5,666 nt of DNA from Candidatus Portnoybacteria bacterium CG_4_9_14_3_um_filter_43_11 (GCA_002791035.1 PFWG01000061.1:26968-32633); one strand, 5' to 3'; shown: positions 1 through 5,666, counted from the first letter of the stretch. Numbers and translations are program-made. The notes: generated from the sequence alone by a model not told the origin.

Positions 1-1
1 G

Positions 2-841
2 GTCTGTCCTCATTCAACCAGAAGCTTGGAAAGATGGTTGGCCGCCTATCGCGAACGCGGAGAAGAAGGATTGATTCCTCAGTCAACCTGTCCCAAGACT
101 AGTCCGAACGAGACGCCTATTCGCCTCAAAGAAAGAGTCATTGAATTAAGGAAAGAAACCAAACTATGCGCTTTAAAGTTAAATTAGAAATTAGAAAAAG
201 AAAATATTGATATTAGAGTCAGGACTATTGGCAAAATTATTAAAAAAGAAGGATTGACCAGAAAGTATCGGATTAAGAAGATTAAATACAAATATGTAAA
301 GATTCCTTTAACGGCCGGTGAATTGGTTGAGATAGACATTAAGTGGGTGCCCGGGAGAATAGCGGGAATGCGGTATTACCAGTTTACCGCCATTGATTGC
401 GCCACCAGATGGAGATATTTGAAAATCTACGAGGGGCAATACAATATCAACGCTGTTTCATTTCTGAAAGAGTTGCTTTCTGTCGCTCCATTTAGAATTC
501 GAGCGATTAAAACCGACAATGGAGGATGCTTTACCAATAGATATACCGGCTATCTTAAAAGCTCCGATCCGATTAATCCAAGGCTGCATCCGCTTGATAT
601 CTTTTGCGGAAGATTGAATATCATTCACTACCTAATTGACCCAGGCAAACCGGCTCAGAACGGCAAAGTGGAAAGAAGCCACCGGACAGACCAGGAAATG
701 TTCTACGACCAAAACATATTTAAAACAATACGGGAATTAAAAGCCAAGATTAAAATTTGGAACGAACAATACAACAATTTAGAGCACTGCGGATTAAATG
801 GAAAAACTCCCAATGAAATGTTAAAATTAATTAATCGTTAG
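2..841 (+). pseudogene. IS481/IS3-like DDE transposase, 5' end outside the window, interrupted by an in-frame stop
   Basis: This is a transposase of the DDE integrase-core type, which would cut and rejoin the ends of its own insertion sequence. One frame runs from base 2 to the TAG at 839-841. Its first part reads like the helix-turn-helix and linker of IS481/IS3 transposases (ERWLAAYRERGEEGLIPQS, then a basic stretch). An in-frame TAG at 185-187 splits this from the catalytic part, and the same frame resumes as KLEKENIDIRVRTIGKII, so this is a nonsense change and not a frameshift. The change is most simply TGG to TAG. The remaining open part could start at a TTG at 254 (195 residues). It holds the probable catalytic triad: Asp28 (VEIDIKW), Asp88 (IKTDNGG) and Glu140 (NGKVERSHRTDQE), numbered from that TTG. 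The DNA-binding half is thus disconnected from an intact core, and activity is doubtful. TAG is also the normal terminal stop here, so recoding is unlikely. The exact IS family is moderately certain. Confidence 0.85.
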
Positions 842-864
842 ACCGACAAATGTGTGTGCCTAAT

Positions 865-890
865 TCATTCCAGGTGGATAATTTTTTGGA
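865..890 (+). repeat. 26-bp direct repeat, copy 1 (duplicate of the recG 3' end)
   Basis: This 26-base stretch (centre CCAGGTGGATAAT) matches 3375-3400 in the same orientation with one difference (T at 883, C at 3393). At 3375-3400 it is the terminal 26 bases of recG, stop codon included. The match stops at the base before 865, where the sequence becomes the short spacer behind the transposase stop. It marks the left edge of the AT-rich block carrying the metalloprotein and RiPP genes. It may be an attachment-site-like duplication or the right end of the neighbouring IS; the sequence alone cannot decide. Confidence 0.85.
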
Positions 891-892
891 GG

Positions 893-919
893 TTTACGGG
901 ATTTTGGCAAAGGTATAAA
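893..919 (+). promoter_or_regulatory. Possible promoter for the HExxH gene
   Basis: A TATAAA at 914-919 lies ten bases before the ATG at 929. A TTTACG at 893-898 sits 15 bases upstream of it, shorter than the ideal 17. If this is the promoter, transcription would start at about 926 and the mRNA would be nearly leaderless, which agrees with the lack of a clear Shine-Dalgarno sequence. The call is weak because AT-rich DNA makes such matches by chance. Confidence 0.3.
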
Positions 920-928
920 ATAAGAGAG

Positions 929-1912
929 ATGAAATTTAAGGTTAAATATACTAAATTAGGTAATCAATTTTTTTTCATTTCCAATCTTACCGAGTGGCAT
1001 TTTTCATGCCGGAAATCATATAACCGAAAATGGATAGAGGAGACCGGACCATTAAATTATCAAGAAAAAGAAGCATTAAGAGAATTCAGCAGGATAATGA
1101 GAAAGTATACATTTAGACAAAAAAATAAAGTGGATGTTTATTTAGGCATCCCCTTTATTACCTTTTCTAATATTTTAGTTTGGAAGAAGATTATAAAGTG
1201 GGTGAATAAAAAAGAGTATCCAAGAATAAAAGAAATTTTCGCTATTTTTTCGCCCCGGTTTGAAAAAATTTGGCAGTCTAACTATAAAAGATTAAATGAG
1301 ATAAAATCAAAATTAAAGAGGGAATTGGGCAAGGAGAAAAATATCGAAATTTTAAAAATATTTTCAACCTTGTTTAACAACAAAGAGTTATTAAATAAAG
1401 ACATAGAGATTTATCTTTTATTATCGCCCCAAAAAGAATGGATGGGGGGAGGAGCAAATATTGGACCAAAGTCAATTACGCTTGAGTGTTCGGATATCAA
1501 AGGAAATAACTTAAGTAGATCTTTACTAATAATTTTTCATGAAATCGCTCATTTATTTGAGCAAAAAGGATTTAATCTGCTACTTAAGAGATATATTAAT
1601 AATCTAAACAAAGAAGAAAAGGAAAGAATCAAAAAAAGTAAAGTTTATCAAGAGGTGAAAGATACTAAAATTATTATCAACGAGATGACTGCTAGTTCAC
1701 TTCTTCCGGAGGGATATCTTTCTAAAAGATTGACTGGGAAGAAAATTCTTAAATCGCCGGTAAAAAAACAAAGGACATTTAAAGGTTTAAGGCACTACGC
1801 TGCTTACTGTCTTTATCCCTTAATCAAAGAATATGTTGAACAACAGAAACCATTTGATGATATTTTTATTCAAAAAACTTTTCAATTATTTAAAAAATTT
1901 GAAGGTCTGTAA
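929..1912 (+). CDS. Putative cytosolic zinc metalloprotein of HExxH (gluzincin-like) type, function unknown
   Basis: The protein is 327 residues long from the ATG at 929. The frame is open from a GTG at 854, but that start would translate the 26-bp repeat, so the ATG is preferred. Residues 200-215 (LIIFHEIAHLFEQ) contain HExxH, giving predicted zinc ligands His204 and His208 with catalytic Glu205. A conserved-looking INEMTASSLLPEGYL at 250-264 supplies Glu252 as a probable third ligand, the gluzincin arrangement. A Gly-rich WMGGGANIGPKSITL at 171-185 precedes the zinc helix. There is no signal peptide or membrane segment, so it should be cytosolic. It is rich in Lys, Ile and Asn and much more AT-rich than recG. 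I do not recognise the family. It converges on the radical SAM gene within the same repeat-bounded block, so it may be the peptidase that removes the RiPP leader. Some HExxH proteins in RiPP clusters are instead peptide hydroxylases, and an unrelated role is also possible. The coding call is secure; the link to the RiPP is inference. Confidence 0.8.
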   Translation: MKFKVKYTKLGNQFFFISNLTEWHFSCRKSYNRKWIEETGPLNYQEKEALREFSRIMRKYTFRQKNKVDVYLGIPFITFSNILVWKKIIKWVNKKEYPRIKEIFAIFSPRFEKIWQSNYKRLNEIKSKLKRELGKEKNIEILKIFSTLFNNKELLNKDIEIYLLLSPQKEWMGGGANIGPKSITLECSDIKGNNLSRSLLIIFHEIAHLFEQKGFNLLLKRYINNLNKEEKERIKKSKVYQEVKDTKIIINEMTASSLLPEGYLSKRLTGKKILKSPVKKQRTFKGLRHYAAYCLYPLIKEYVEQQKPFDDIFIQKTFQLFKKFEGL

Positions 1913-1953
1913 AAATAAAGAGCGGATTGAATTGTTAATTTCCAACCCGCTCT
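1911..1953 (-). terminator. Intrinsic terminator of the RiPP cassette, between the convergent genes
   Basis: Read on the minus strand, a 13-bp stem begins AGAGCGGG and closes with CCGCTCT. It contains two G-U wobbles and a loop of about nine bases, and is followed by TTATTTTT. It lies 16 bases past the radical SAM stop codon. The T-run overlaps the stop codon of the convergent HExxH gene. On the plus strand the two wobbles become A-C mismatches and no T-run follows directly. A small CCTG-GTA-CAGG hairpin with TTTT (1954-1968) could act there weakly. The orientation therefore favours termination of the minus-strand operon. Confidence 0.75.
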
Positions 1954-1968
1954 CCTGGTACAGGTTTT

Positions 1969-3051
1969 CTAAAGTGGCAGAATTTTGTAATACTTTAAAC
2001 TGTCTGATATATGTTGATAAACTTCCTTCATGCCTTCGCAAAAGTAATTTTTAGGTAGTTCTTGCGATCTTGAACAATAATCCCTTGTACATCCGCCGCG
2101 GCATATTTTATACCATTGACAATCAAGGCAACTTATTCTTAATCGTTGGATTTTTCTTCTATATTCTTTATAAATCTCGGAAGAAAAAATATGGTTTAAT
2201 CCCTGTCTTATATTTCCGAAACGGATATTCTTATTCTGCTCGTCGCCGTCACACGAAAAAATATCGCCGTTACACTCAATTGTTGGATATTTCTGGCATT
2301 CCGATTTGAATCTACAACTGCGATATTTTCCTCCTATTAACGCGTGGACAACGCTCTTAATCTGCCTGATTTCTATTTTGGGGTCGTCTTTCTTAAGCCA
2401 TAAGTCAAAGATCCTATTTATAAAATTGCCATAATCTGTCGGCTTGGCGACTATTCCCGTAGGAAGTCCAGAGATATCATCTTTAATCATTGCAGGGTTG
2501 AAAACTAAATTTTTTAATTCCGAGTCGATGAAAAATTCAAACATTTCTTGAGGGAATATAACATTTGCCGAATTAATTACTGCAATTATGCCGGGAATGA
2601 TACCATTTTGTCTCAGAATTTGTATACCCTGCCAAGTAGCGTCAAACGAGCCGTCGCTGTCAGGATACTTTCTGAAGGTATTATGTAAGTTCTTTGGTCC
2701 GTCCAAACTTATCCCTACTCCGAACTGATTGCTGTGGAAGAATTTTGCCCATTCCTCATTAATCAGAGTGCCGTTTGTTTGTATTTTATTTACGATATTC
2801 TGGCCGTTTTTTCTGTATTTGTTCTGAAATTCAATTATTTTCTCAAAAAACTTAAGTCCCGCCAGCAGTGGTTCTCCGCCATGCCAAATAAATTGAGCGC
2901 AGATAGGGCTATAATCACAGCCTTCTTTTATCAGCGTTTCTAGCGTGCCACAACTCATTAATCGGTTGCTATTTTGGTTCCATCGGTGATAAAAACAATA
3001 ATCACACTTCAAGTTACAATCAATTGAGACGATCTTTGCTATTAAAATCAT
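1969..3051 (-). CDS. Radical SAM/SPASM peptide maturase, probably triceptide (three-residue cyclophane) forming
   Basis: This 360-residue enzyme is predicted to install radical-mediated crosslinks on the peptide encoded just upstream. Residues 12-19 (CNLKCDYC) are the C-x3-C-x2-C site for the SAM-binding 4Fe-4S cluster. WHGGEPLLAG (56-65), QTNGTLI (91-97) and GISLDGP (113-119) are hallmarks of the radical SAM barrel in the SPASM peptide-maturase/anaerobic sulfatase-maturase group. The C-terminal SPASM domain fits C-x9-G-x4-C (Cys252, Gly262, Cys267), then C-x2-C-x5-C-x3-C (Cys308, 311, 317, 321) and a final Cys338, enough for two auxiliary clusters. The SAM motif starts at residue 12, so there is no N-terminal leader-binding (RRE) domain. 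The WHGGEPLLAG segment and overall size resemble XyeB, GrrM and FxsB, which make aromatic-to-beta-carbon cyclophanes. GGAGG six bases before the ATG fixes the start. The stop is TAG. The radical SAM/SPASM call is near certain; cyclophane chemistry is inferred from the partner peptide. Confidence 0.95.
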   Translation of the reverse strand: MILIAKIVSIDCNLKCDYCFYHRWNQNSNRLMSCGTLETLIKEGCDYSPICAQFIWHGGEPLLAGLKFFEKIIEFQNKYRKNGQNIVNKIQTNGTLINEEWAKFFHSNQFGVGISLDGPKNLHNTFRKYPDSDGSFDATWQGIQILRQNGIIPGIIAVINSANVIFPQEMFEFFIDSELKNLVFNPAMIKDDISGLPTGIVAKPTDYGNFINRIFDLWLKKDDPKIEIRQIKSVVHALIGGKYRSCRFKSECQKYPTIECNGDIFSCDGDEQNKNIRFGNIRQGLNHIFSSEIYKEYRRKIQRLRISCLDCQWYKICRGGCTRDYCSRSQELPKNYFCEGMKEVYQHISDSLKYYKILPL

Positions 3052-3057
3052 TCTTAT

Positions 3058-3062
3058 CCTCC
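3058..3062 (-). promoter_or_regulatory. Ribosome binding site of the radical SAM gene
   Basis: GGAGG on the minus strand lies six bases before the ATG (3049-3051). Ten bases separate it from the base of the upstream stem-loop, so the hairpin leaves it exposed. It fixes the start at 3051 and shows that the maturase can be translated independently of the precursor peptide. Confidence 0.85.
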
Positions 3063-3072
3063 ATAATTATTG

Positions 3073-3102
3073 ATACCCAGCAGAGGTTACTCTGCTGGGT
3101 AT
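3073..3102 (-). promoter_or_regulatory. Perfect 13-bp stem-loop between precursor and maturase genes
   Basis: ATACCCAGCAGAG and its exact complement CTCTGCTGGGTAT enclose a four-base loop. The element starts 13 bases after the precursor stop codon and ends 21 bases before the maturase ATG. In the transcribed direction no T-run follows (CAATAATT), so it is not a classical full terminator. Such hairpins between a small precursor gene and its modifying enzyme commonly act as partial terminators or 3'-end stabilisers, giving more precursor than enzyme. That role is inferred from position and structure. Confidence 0.85.
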
Positions 3103-3115
3103 TTTAATTCGTTCT

Positions 3116-3262
3116 TTATACGGACTGGCTCCAGACGTCATAACTTTTGTCTCCCCAGTCGGTGTGATCGCTCCATCCGTCTTCTTGTCGATGATTTTTC
3201 ACCTCTTTTAGCGCTTGTAAAAAAACTTCCGGAATTATTTCATTTTCAGTGTTTTCTTCCAT
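3116..3262 (-). CDS. RiPP precursor peptide, 48 residues, with a cysteine-free aromatic-triplet core
   Basis: This small gene encodes the probable substrate of the adjacent radical SAM/SPASM enzyme. The leader (about residues 1-28) begins MEENTENEIIPEVF and continues as a likely helix (LQALKEVKNH). The C-terminal core, residues 30-46, reads WSDHTDWGDKSYDVWSQ. It divides into W-S-D, H-T-D, W-G-D, a K-S spacer, Y-D-V and W-S-Q, followed by Ser-Val and the TAA stop. Each triplet starts with an aromatic residue, as in the aromatic-X-X motif of triceptides, where the ring is joined to the beta carbon of the third residue. There is no cysteine, which excludes sactipeptide thioethers and lanthionines, and no Tyr-Gly typical of splicease substrates. 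AAAAGGAG eight bases before the ATG, a near-consensus promoter upstream and the following stem-loop support real expression. The coding call is strong; the exact modification sites are inferred. Confidence 0.85.
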   Translation of the reverse strand: MEENTENEIIPEVFLQALKEVKNHRQEDGWSDHTDWGDKSYDVWSQSV

Positions 3263-3270
3263 CTTTACGA

Positions 3271-3278
3271 CTCCTTTT
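3271..3278 (-). promoter_or_regulatory. Ribosome binding site of the precursor peptide gene
   Basis: AAAAGGAG on the minus strand ends eight bases before the ATG at 3260-3262. This is a strong Shine-Dalgarno match at normal spacing, and it is key evidence that a gene this short is translated. Confidence 0.85.
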
Positions 3279-3323
3279 ATTATGTTGGTTTTGAATCTAA
3301 GGAACTGGTTAGGTTATTAATAG

Positions 3324-3352
3324 AGTATATTTTATCCAAATGAGTAAGTCAA
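3324..3352 (-). promoter_or_regulatory. Near-consensus sigma-70-type promoter of the RiPP cassette
   Basis: On the minus strand TTGACT (3347-3352) and TATACT (3324-3329) are separated by exactly 17 bases. Each hexamer differs from TTGACA/TATAAT by one base. Transcription would start near 3317, leaving an untranslated leader of about 55 bases before the precursor ATG. The promoter lies just beyond the recG stop, so the cassette has its own expression. No clear terminator separates recG from it, so some read-through is possible. Confidence 0.8.
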
Positions 3353-3374
3353 TAATTTAGATCGGCGACAAAAG

Positions 3375-3400
3375 TCATTCCAGGTGGATAATCTTTTGGA
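3375..3400 (+). repeat. 26-bp direct repeat, copy 2 (the 3' end of recG)
   Basis: This copy matches 865-890 with one mismatch, in direct orientation. It begins exactly at the recG stop codon (TCA on the plus strand) and covers the last eight residues of RecG (the FQKIIHLE end). The repeat is nearly bounded by a short inverted pair (TTCCA and TGGAA). Together the copies bracket the AT-rich block with the metalloprotein and RiPP genes. Duplication of a gene's 3' end at the far border is the pattern left by integration into that gene end, but no integrase is present in the block. Confidence 0.85.
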
Positions 3401-5498
3401 AACTAGTCAGGTATTTTTCCATTTCCGGGTTAATCAAATTATTATCCAAAACAAATCTGGCCGCCCGGCGGGATTTTTTAAGCAGTTCAATGTCTTTTAA
3501 CGAAGCCATGGCCAAGTCGGGCAGGCCCCATTGACGCTGGCCGATAAAGTCGCCCGGACCCCTGATAGCTAAGTCCCTTTCTGCTAGTTCAAATCCGTTT
3601 TTGGCGGTCAAAAGCGCTTTCAGGCGCTGATTGGTTTTTCCGGCGCTAGATTCGGCGAAGAGAAAACAATAGGCCTGGTTTTTATCCCGGCCGATACGGC
3701 CGCGGAATTGGTGTAGCTGCGCCAAACCAAAGCGGTCGGCGCCTTCAATCAGCATGACGGTAGCATTAGGGATATCCACGCCAACCTCAACCACCGAAGT
3801 AGAAACCAGGATATCGGTTTTTCTCTTTTTGAACTCGGCCATGATTTTTTCCTTTTCCTTCGGCTTCATCTTGCCGTGAAGCATTGAGATTTTCAAGTCG
3901 GGGAAAATGTCTTGTTTAAGTTTTTCGTATTCTTTTATGACGGACCTTAATTCAATCGCTCCATTTCTGGCGGCCAGTTTTTCTGATTCTTCAATCAGCG
4001 GGCAGATAACAAAGGCCTGCTTTTTTTGTCTGATTTGTTGGCTGACAAAATCGTACGCTTTTTGCCGCTGGTTAGGCGCGACTATTTGAGTGATTATTTT
4101 TTTCCGGCCCTTAGGCAGTTCCTTAATGATAGAGATATCAAGGTCGCCGTAGACGGTCAGGGCTAAAGTCCGGGGGATGGGCGTGGCGCTCAAAGAGAGA
4201 AGATGGGGCGTGGTCTTAAGGCCGTCGGGAATCTGGTGGATTCGGCGCTGAAGAGCGGCTCTTTGGATGACGCCAAAACGGTGTTGTTCGTCAACAATGG
4301 CTAAAGTTAGGTTTTTAAAAAACAGGTCTTTTTGAATCAAGGCGTGAGTGCCGATAACAAGATTAATTTTGCCGTTGCGGACATCTTTCTTGATTTTGGG
4401 TTTGGTTGTCTTAGCTTCTTTTTTTAAAAAGGTCTTGGCGGTTGAGCCGGTCAAAAGGGCGATTTTTATCCCATAGCCCTTAAGGAATTTTTTGCCGGTT
4501 TCAAAATGCTGTTTAGCTAAAATCTCGGTCGGCGCCATCAGAGCGACCTGCTCGCCGTTCTTAACTGTCGCCAAAGCGGCCATCAGCCCGACGATGGTTT
4601 TACCCGAACCGACATCGCCGTCAATCAGACGGTTCATCGGCTGGGGCTTTTCCAGGTCTTGAAAAATCTCCCAGGCGGCGATTTTCTGGTCCTTAGTTAA
4701 TTTAAAGGGCAACCTGGCGACAAATGATTTGATTAGTTTTTGGTCAAAGGGAATAGCGATTGATTTTTCTTTGGCAAATTCTTTTTTCTGTTTAAGAGTG
4801 GTCAGCTGTGTCAGGAAAAGTTCGTTGAAGGAAAGGCGGGCGCGGGCCTGGCCGGCTTGTATCAGGTTAGCCGGAAAATGCGCTTGACTGATTGCCTGGC
4901 CGAAATCCATCAGTTGGAATTCTTTTTTAATTCGGTCGGGCAAAAATTCTTTGGTTTGTCCGGCCAAATAGAGAATTGGTTTGACGATATACCTGATATA
5001 GCGGGAAGTCAGGCCGGCGGTCTCATGATAGACCGGAACGAACCGGCCAGTATGGGTGGTCTCGGCTTTATTTATCACTTCGTGGGCCGGATTGGAAAAA
5101 CAAAGCGTCTTTTTGCGGAAAATCAATTTGCCGGAAAGATTGACGATTTTCCCTTTTTTGAGCGTCTCGGCCAGATAGGGCTGGTTGAACCAGACGGATT
5201 TAATTGTCCCGCCTTGGTCTTTGATTAGAGCTTCGGTCAAAATCATCCGCCGAGCGGGGTAAACCATCCGGCGCCGGAAAAAGCGGGTGTTTTTGATTTC
5301 AATGATTTCTCCCCTAACCGTGGCGGTCTGGCCTTCTTTTAATTGGCTGATGGGGATGGTCTGGGAAAAATCGTCGTAGCGGTGAGGAAAATGAAAAAAT
5401 AGGTCCCGGACCGTGTCAATCTTCAAATGATGAAGCTTTTTCAGATACTTGGGACCTATTCTTTTTACCTGTTCAATTTTTGAATCAAGAGTTAGCAT
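3375..5498 (-). CDS. recG: ATP-dependent DNA helicase RecG
   Basis: RecG is a cytosolic double-stranded DNA translocase that reverses stalled replication forks and branch-migrates Holliday junctions. From the ATG at 5498 it has 707 residues, the normal family length. The N-terminus carries a wedge/OB-fold region (about 50-140; RRYDDFS-like HFPHRYDDFS near 36-45, then VRGEIIEI). Helicase motifs follow: Walker A GDVGSGKT (294-301), APTEILAKQH, DEQH box (403-406), SATPIPRT (about 437-444), TSVVEVGVDIP (about 567-577) and QFRGRIGR (597-604). RGPGDFIGQRQWG (646-658) is the RecG-specific TRG motif that couples ATP hydrolysis to DNA movement. A GTG at 5528 in the same frame would add ten residues. 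The ATG is preferred because MLTLDSKIEQVKRIGP matches the usual RecG start, though neither start has a good Shine-Dalgarno. All motifs are intact, so it should be functional. Its final eight codons form one copy of the 26-bp repeat. It is clearly more GC-rich than the block downstream. Confidence 0.97.
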   Translation of the reverse strand: MLTLDSKIEQVKRIGPKYLKKLHHLKIDTVRDLFFHFPHRYDDFSQTIPISQLKEGQTATVRGEIIEIKNTRFFRRRMVYPARRMILTEALIKDQGGTIKSVWFNQPYLAETLKKGKIVNLSGKLIFRKKTLCFSNPAHEVINKAETTHTGRFVPVYHETAGLTSRYIRYIVKPILYLAGQTKEFLPDRIKKEFQLMDFGQAISQAHFPANLIQAGQARARLSFNELFLTQLTTLKQKKEFAKEKSIAIPFDQKLIKSFVARLPFKLTKDQKIAAWEIFQDLEKPQPMNRLIDGDVGSGKTIVGLMAALATVKNGEQVALMAPTEILAKQHFETGKKFLKGYGIKIALLTGSTAKTFLKKEAKTTKPKIKKDVRNGKINLVIGTHALIQKDLFFKNLTLAIVDEQHRFGVIQRAALQRRIHQIPDGLKTTPHLLSLSATPIPRTLALTVYGDLDISIIKELPKGRKKIITQIVAPNQRQKAYDFVSQQIRQKKQAFVICPLIEESEKLAARNGAIELRSVIKEYEKLKQDIFPDLKISMLHGKMKPKEKEKIMAEFKKRKTDILVSTSVVEVGVDIPNATVMLIEGADRFGLAQLHQFRGRIGRDKNQAYCFLFAESSAGKTNQRLKALLTAKNGFELAERDLAIRGPGDFIGQRQWGLPDLAMASLKDIELLKKSRRAARFVLDNNLINPEMEKYLTSFQKIIHLE

Positions 5499-5568
5499 TG
5501 AGCGCTTTGTTTGAAAATGCGCGGACACACTTCATTAACTTTACCCAAAATTCCTGACCTTGAATATA

Positions 5569-5626
5569 GTGCCGCACCCGCAGGCGCGGCACCCCACCCT
5601 AAGTCCGCTTTTGACGGATGAGCGGG
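5569..5626 (-). promoter_or_regulatory. Tandem GC-rich hairpins upstream of recG
   Basis: On the minus strand two abutting helices can form. The first pairs CCCGCTC (5620-5626) with GGGTGGG (5593-5599), with two wobbles, around an inner TCCG/CGGA hairpin. The second pairs GTGCCGC (5586-5592) with GCGGCAC (5569-5575) across a ten-base loop. No base separates the two outer helices, so they could stack. No T-run follows on either strand, so they are not ordinary terminators. TATATT (5563-5568) follows directly, but I see no matching -35 box. The element may be a structured leader of recG or an interspersed intergenic repeat. The remaining bases up to 5666 show nothing else I can name. Confidence 0.5.
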
Positions 5627-5666
5627 CAAAAATTTTCCCCTTCAAACTTCCCCAATTTTTACCTGC

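Noticed and set aside
854..928. GTG-initiated 25-residue N-terminal extension of the HExxH protein
   Set aside because: It would translate the duplicated 26-bp repeat and spacer, has no convincing Shine-Dalgarno sequence, and reads as low-quality protein (tryptophan/arginine-rich). The ATG at 929 is the better start.
2070..2309. Plus-strand open frame antisense to the SPASM domain
   Set aside because: It overlaps conserved cysteine motifs on the minus strand and has no start signals of its own.
1969..3262. Sactipeptide or streptide-type chemistry for the cassette
   Set aside because: The precursor has no cysteine for thioethers, and its Lys-Trp spacing does not match the streptide Lys-Trp crosslink. 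Aromatic-X-X cyclophanes fit better.
3070..3294. Plus-strand open frame opposite the RiPP precursor
   Set aside because: It runs through the stem-loop and antisense to the precursor, has no ribosome binding site and resembles no protein I know. It is a shadow frame.
3375..3400. The 26-bp repeat as a XerCD dif-like site
   Set aside because: The short inverted ends (TTCCA/TGGAA) and a GGTGGATAA core only loosely recall a dif arm. There is no convincing second arm, so I do not call it a dif site.
4857..5228. 123-residue plus-strand open frame inside recG
   Set aside because: It is fully antisense to conserved RecG coding sequence and reflects the codon composition of the other strand.
1..5666. 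CRISPR array, tRNA or rRNA genes, alternative genetic code
   Set aside because: No regularly spaced repeats, cloverleaf or rRNA-like segments were seen. The intact genes need no stop-codon reassignment.

Overview
The window looks like a chromosomal segment of a bacterium, most likely an uncultured small-genome lineage of the Candidate Phyla Radiation (Patescibacteria/Parcubacteria type). This rests on the general look of the transposase, the RecG and the lysine/isoleucine-rich hypothetical protein, not on a database match, so it is tentative. The standard genetic code fits: the genes read through without in-frame TGA, and both TAG and TGA serve as terminal stops.

Layout. (1) Positions 1-841, plus strand: the larger part of an IS481/IS3-like DDE transposase, cut at the window edge and broken by an in-frame TAG at 185-187. 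(2) Positions 865-890: a 26-base sequence that recurs with one mismatch, in direct orientation, at 3375-3400, where it is exactly the last 26 bases of recG including its stop codon. (3) Between these repeats lies an AT-rich block of about 2.5 kb: a convergent HExxH zinc-metalloprotein gene (929-1912, plus) and, on the minus strand, a compact RiPP (ribosomally made, post-translationally modified peptide) cassette. The cassette has a near-consensus promoter (3324-3352), a 48-residue precursor peptide gene (3116-3262), a perfect 13-bp stem-loop (3073-3102), and a radical SAM/SPASM maturase (1969-3051) ending at a good intrinsic terminator (1911-1953). (4) Positions 3375-5498, minus strand: full-length recG, preceded by a GC-rich tandem-hairpin leader (5569-5626).

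The main discovery is the small gene at 3116-3262. The predicted peptide has an acidic/helical leader and a C-terminal core with no cysteine, made of aromatic triplets: W-S-D, H-T-D and W-G-D in direct succession, a K-S spacer, then Y-D-V and W-S-Q. Its neighbour is a radical SAM/SPASM protein resembling the maturases that form three-residue cyclophanes (triceptides; XyeB/GrrM/FxsB type). The simplest model is that the peptide is made in excess from the strong promoter, is crosslinked by the maturase at its aromatic-X-X triplets, and may be cut or further modified by the HExxH protein. No transporter, immunity gene or separate leader-recognition (RRE) domain is visible. The recG-end repeats and the neighbouring IS suggest the block was acquired as a unit beside recG.
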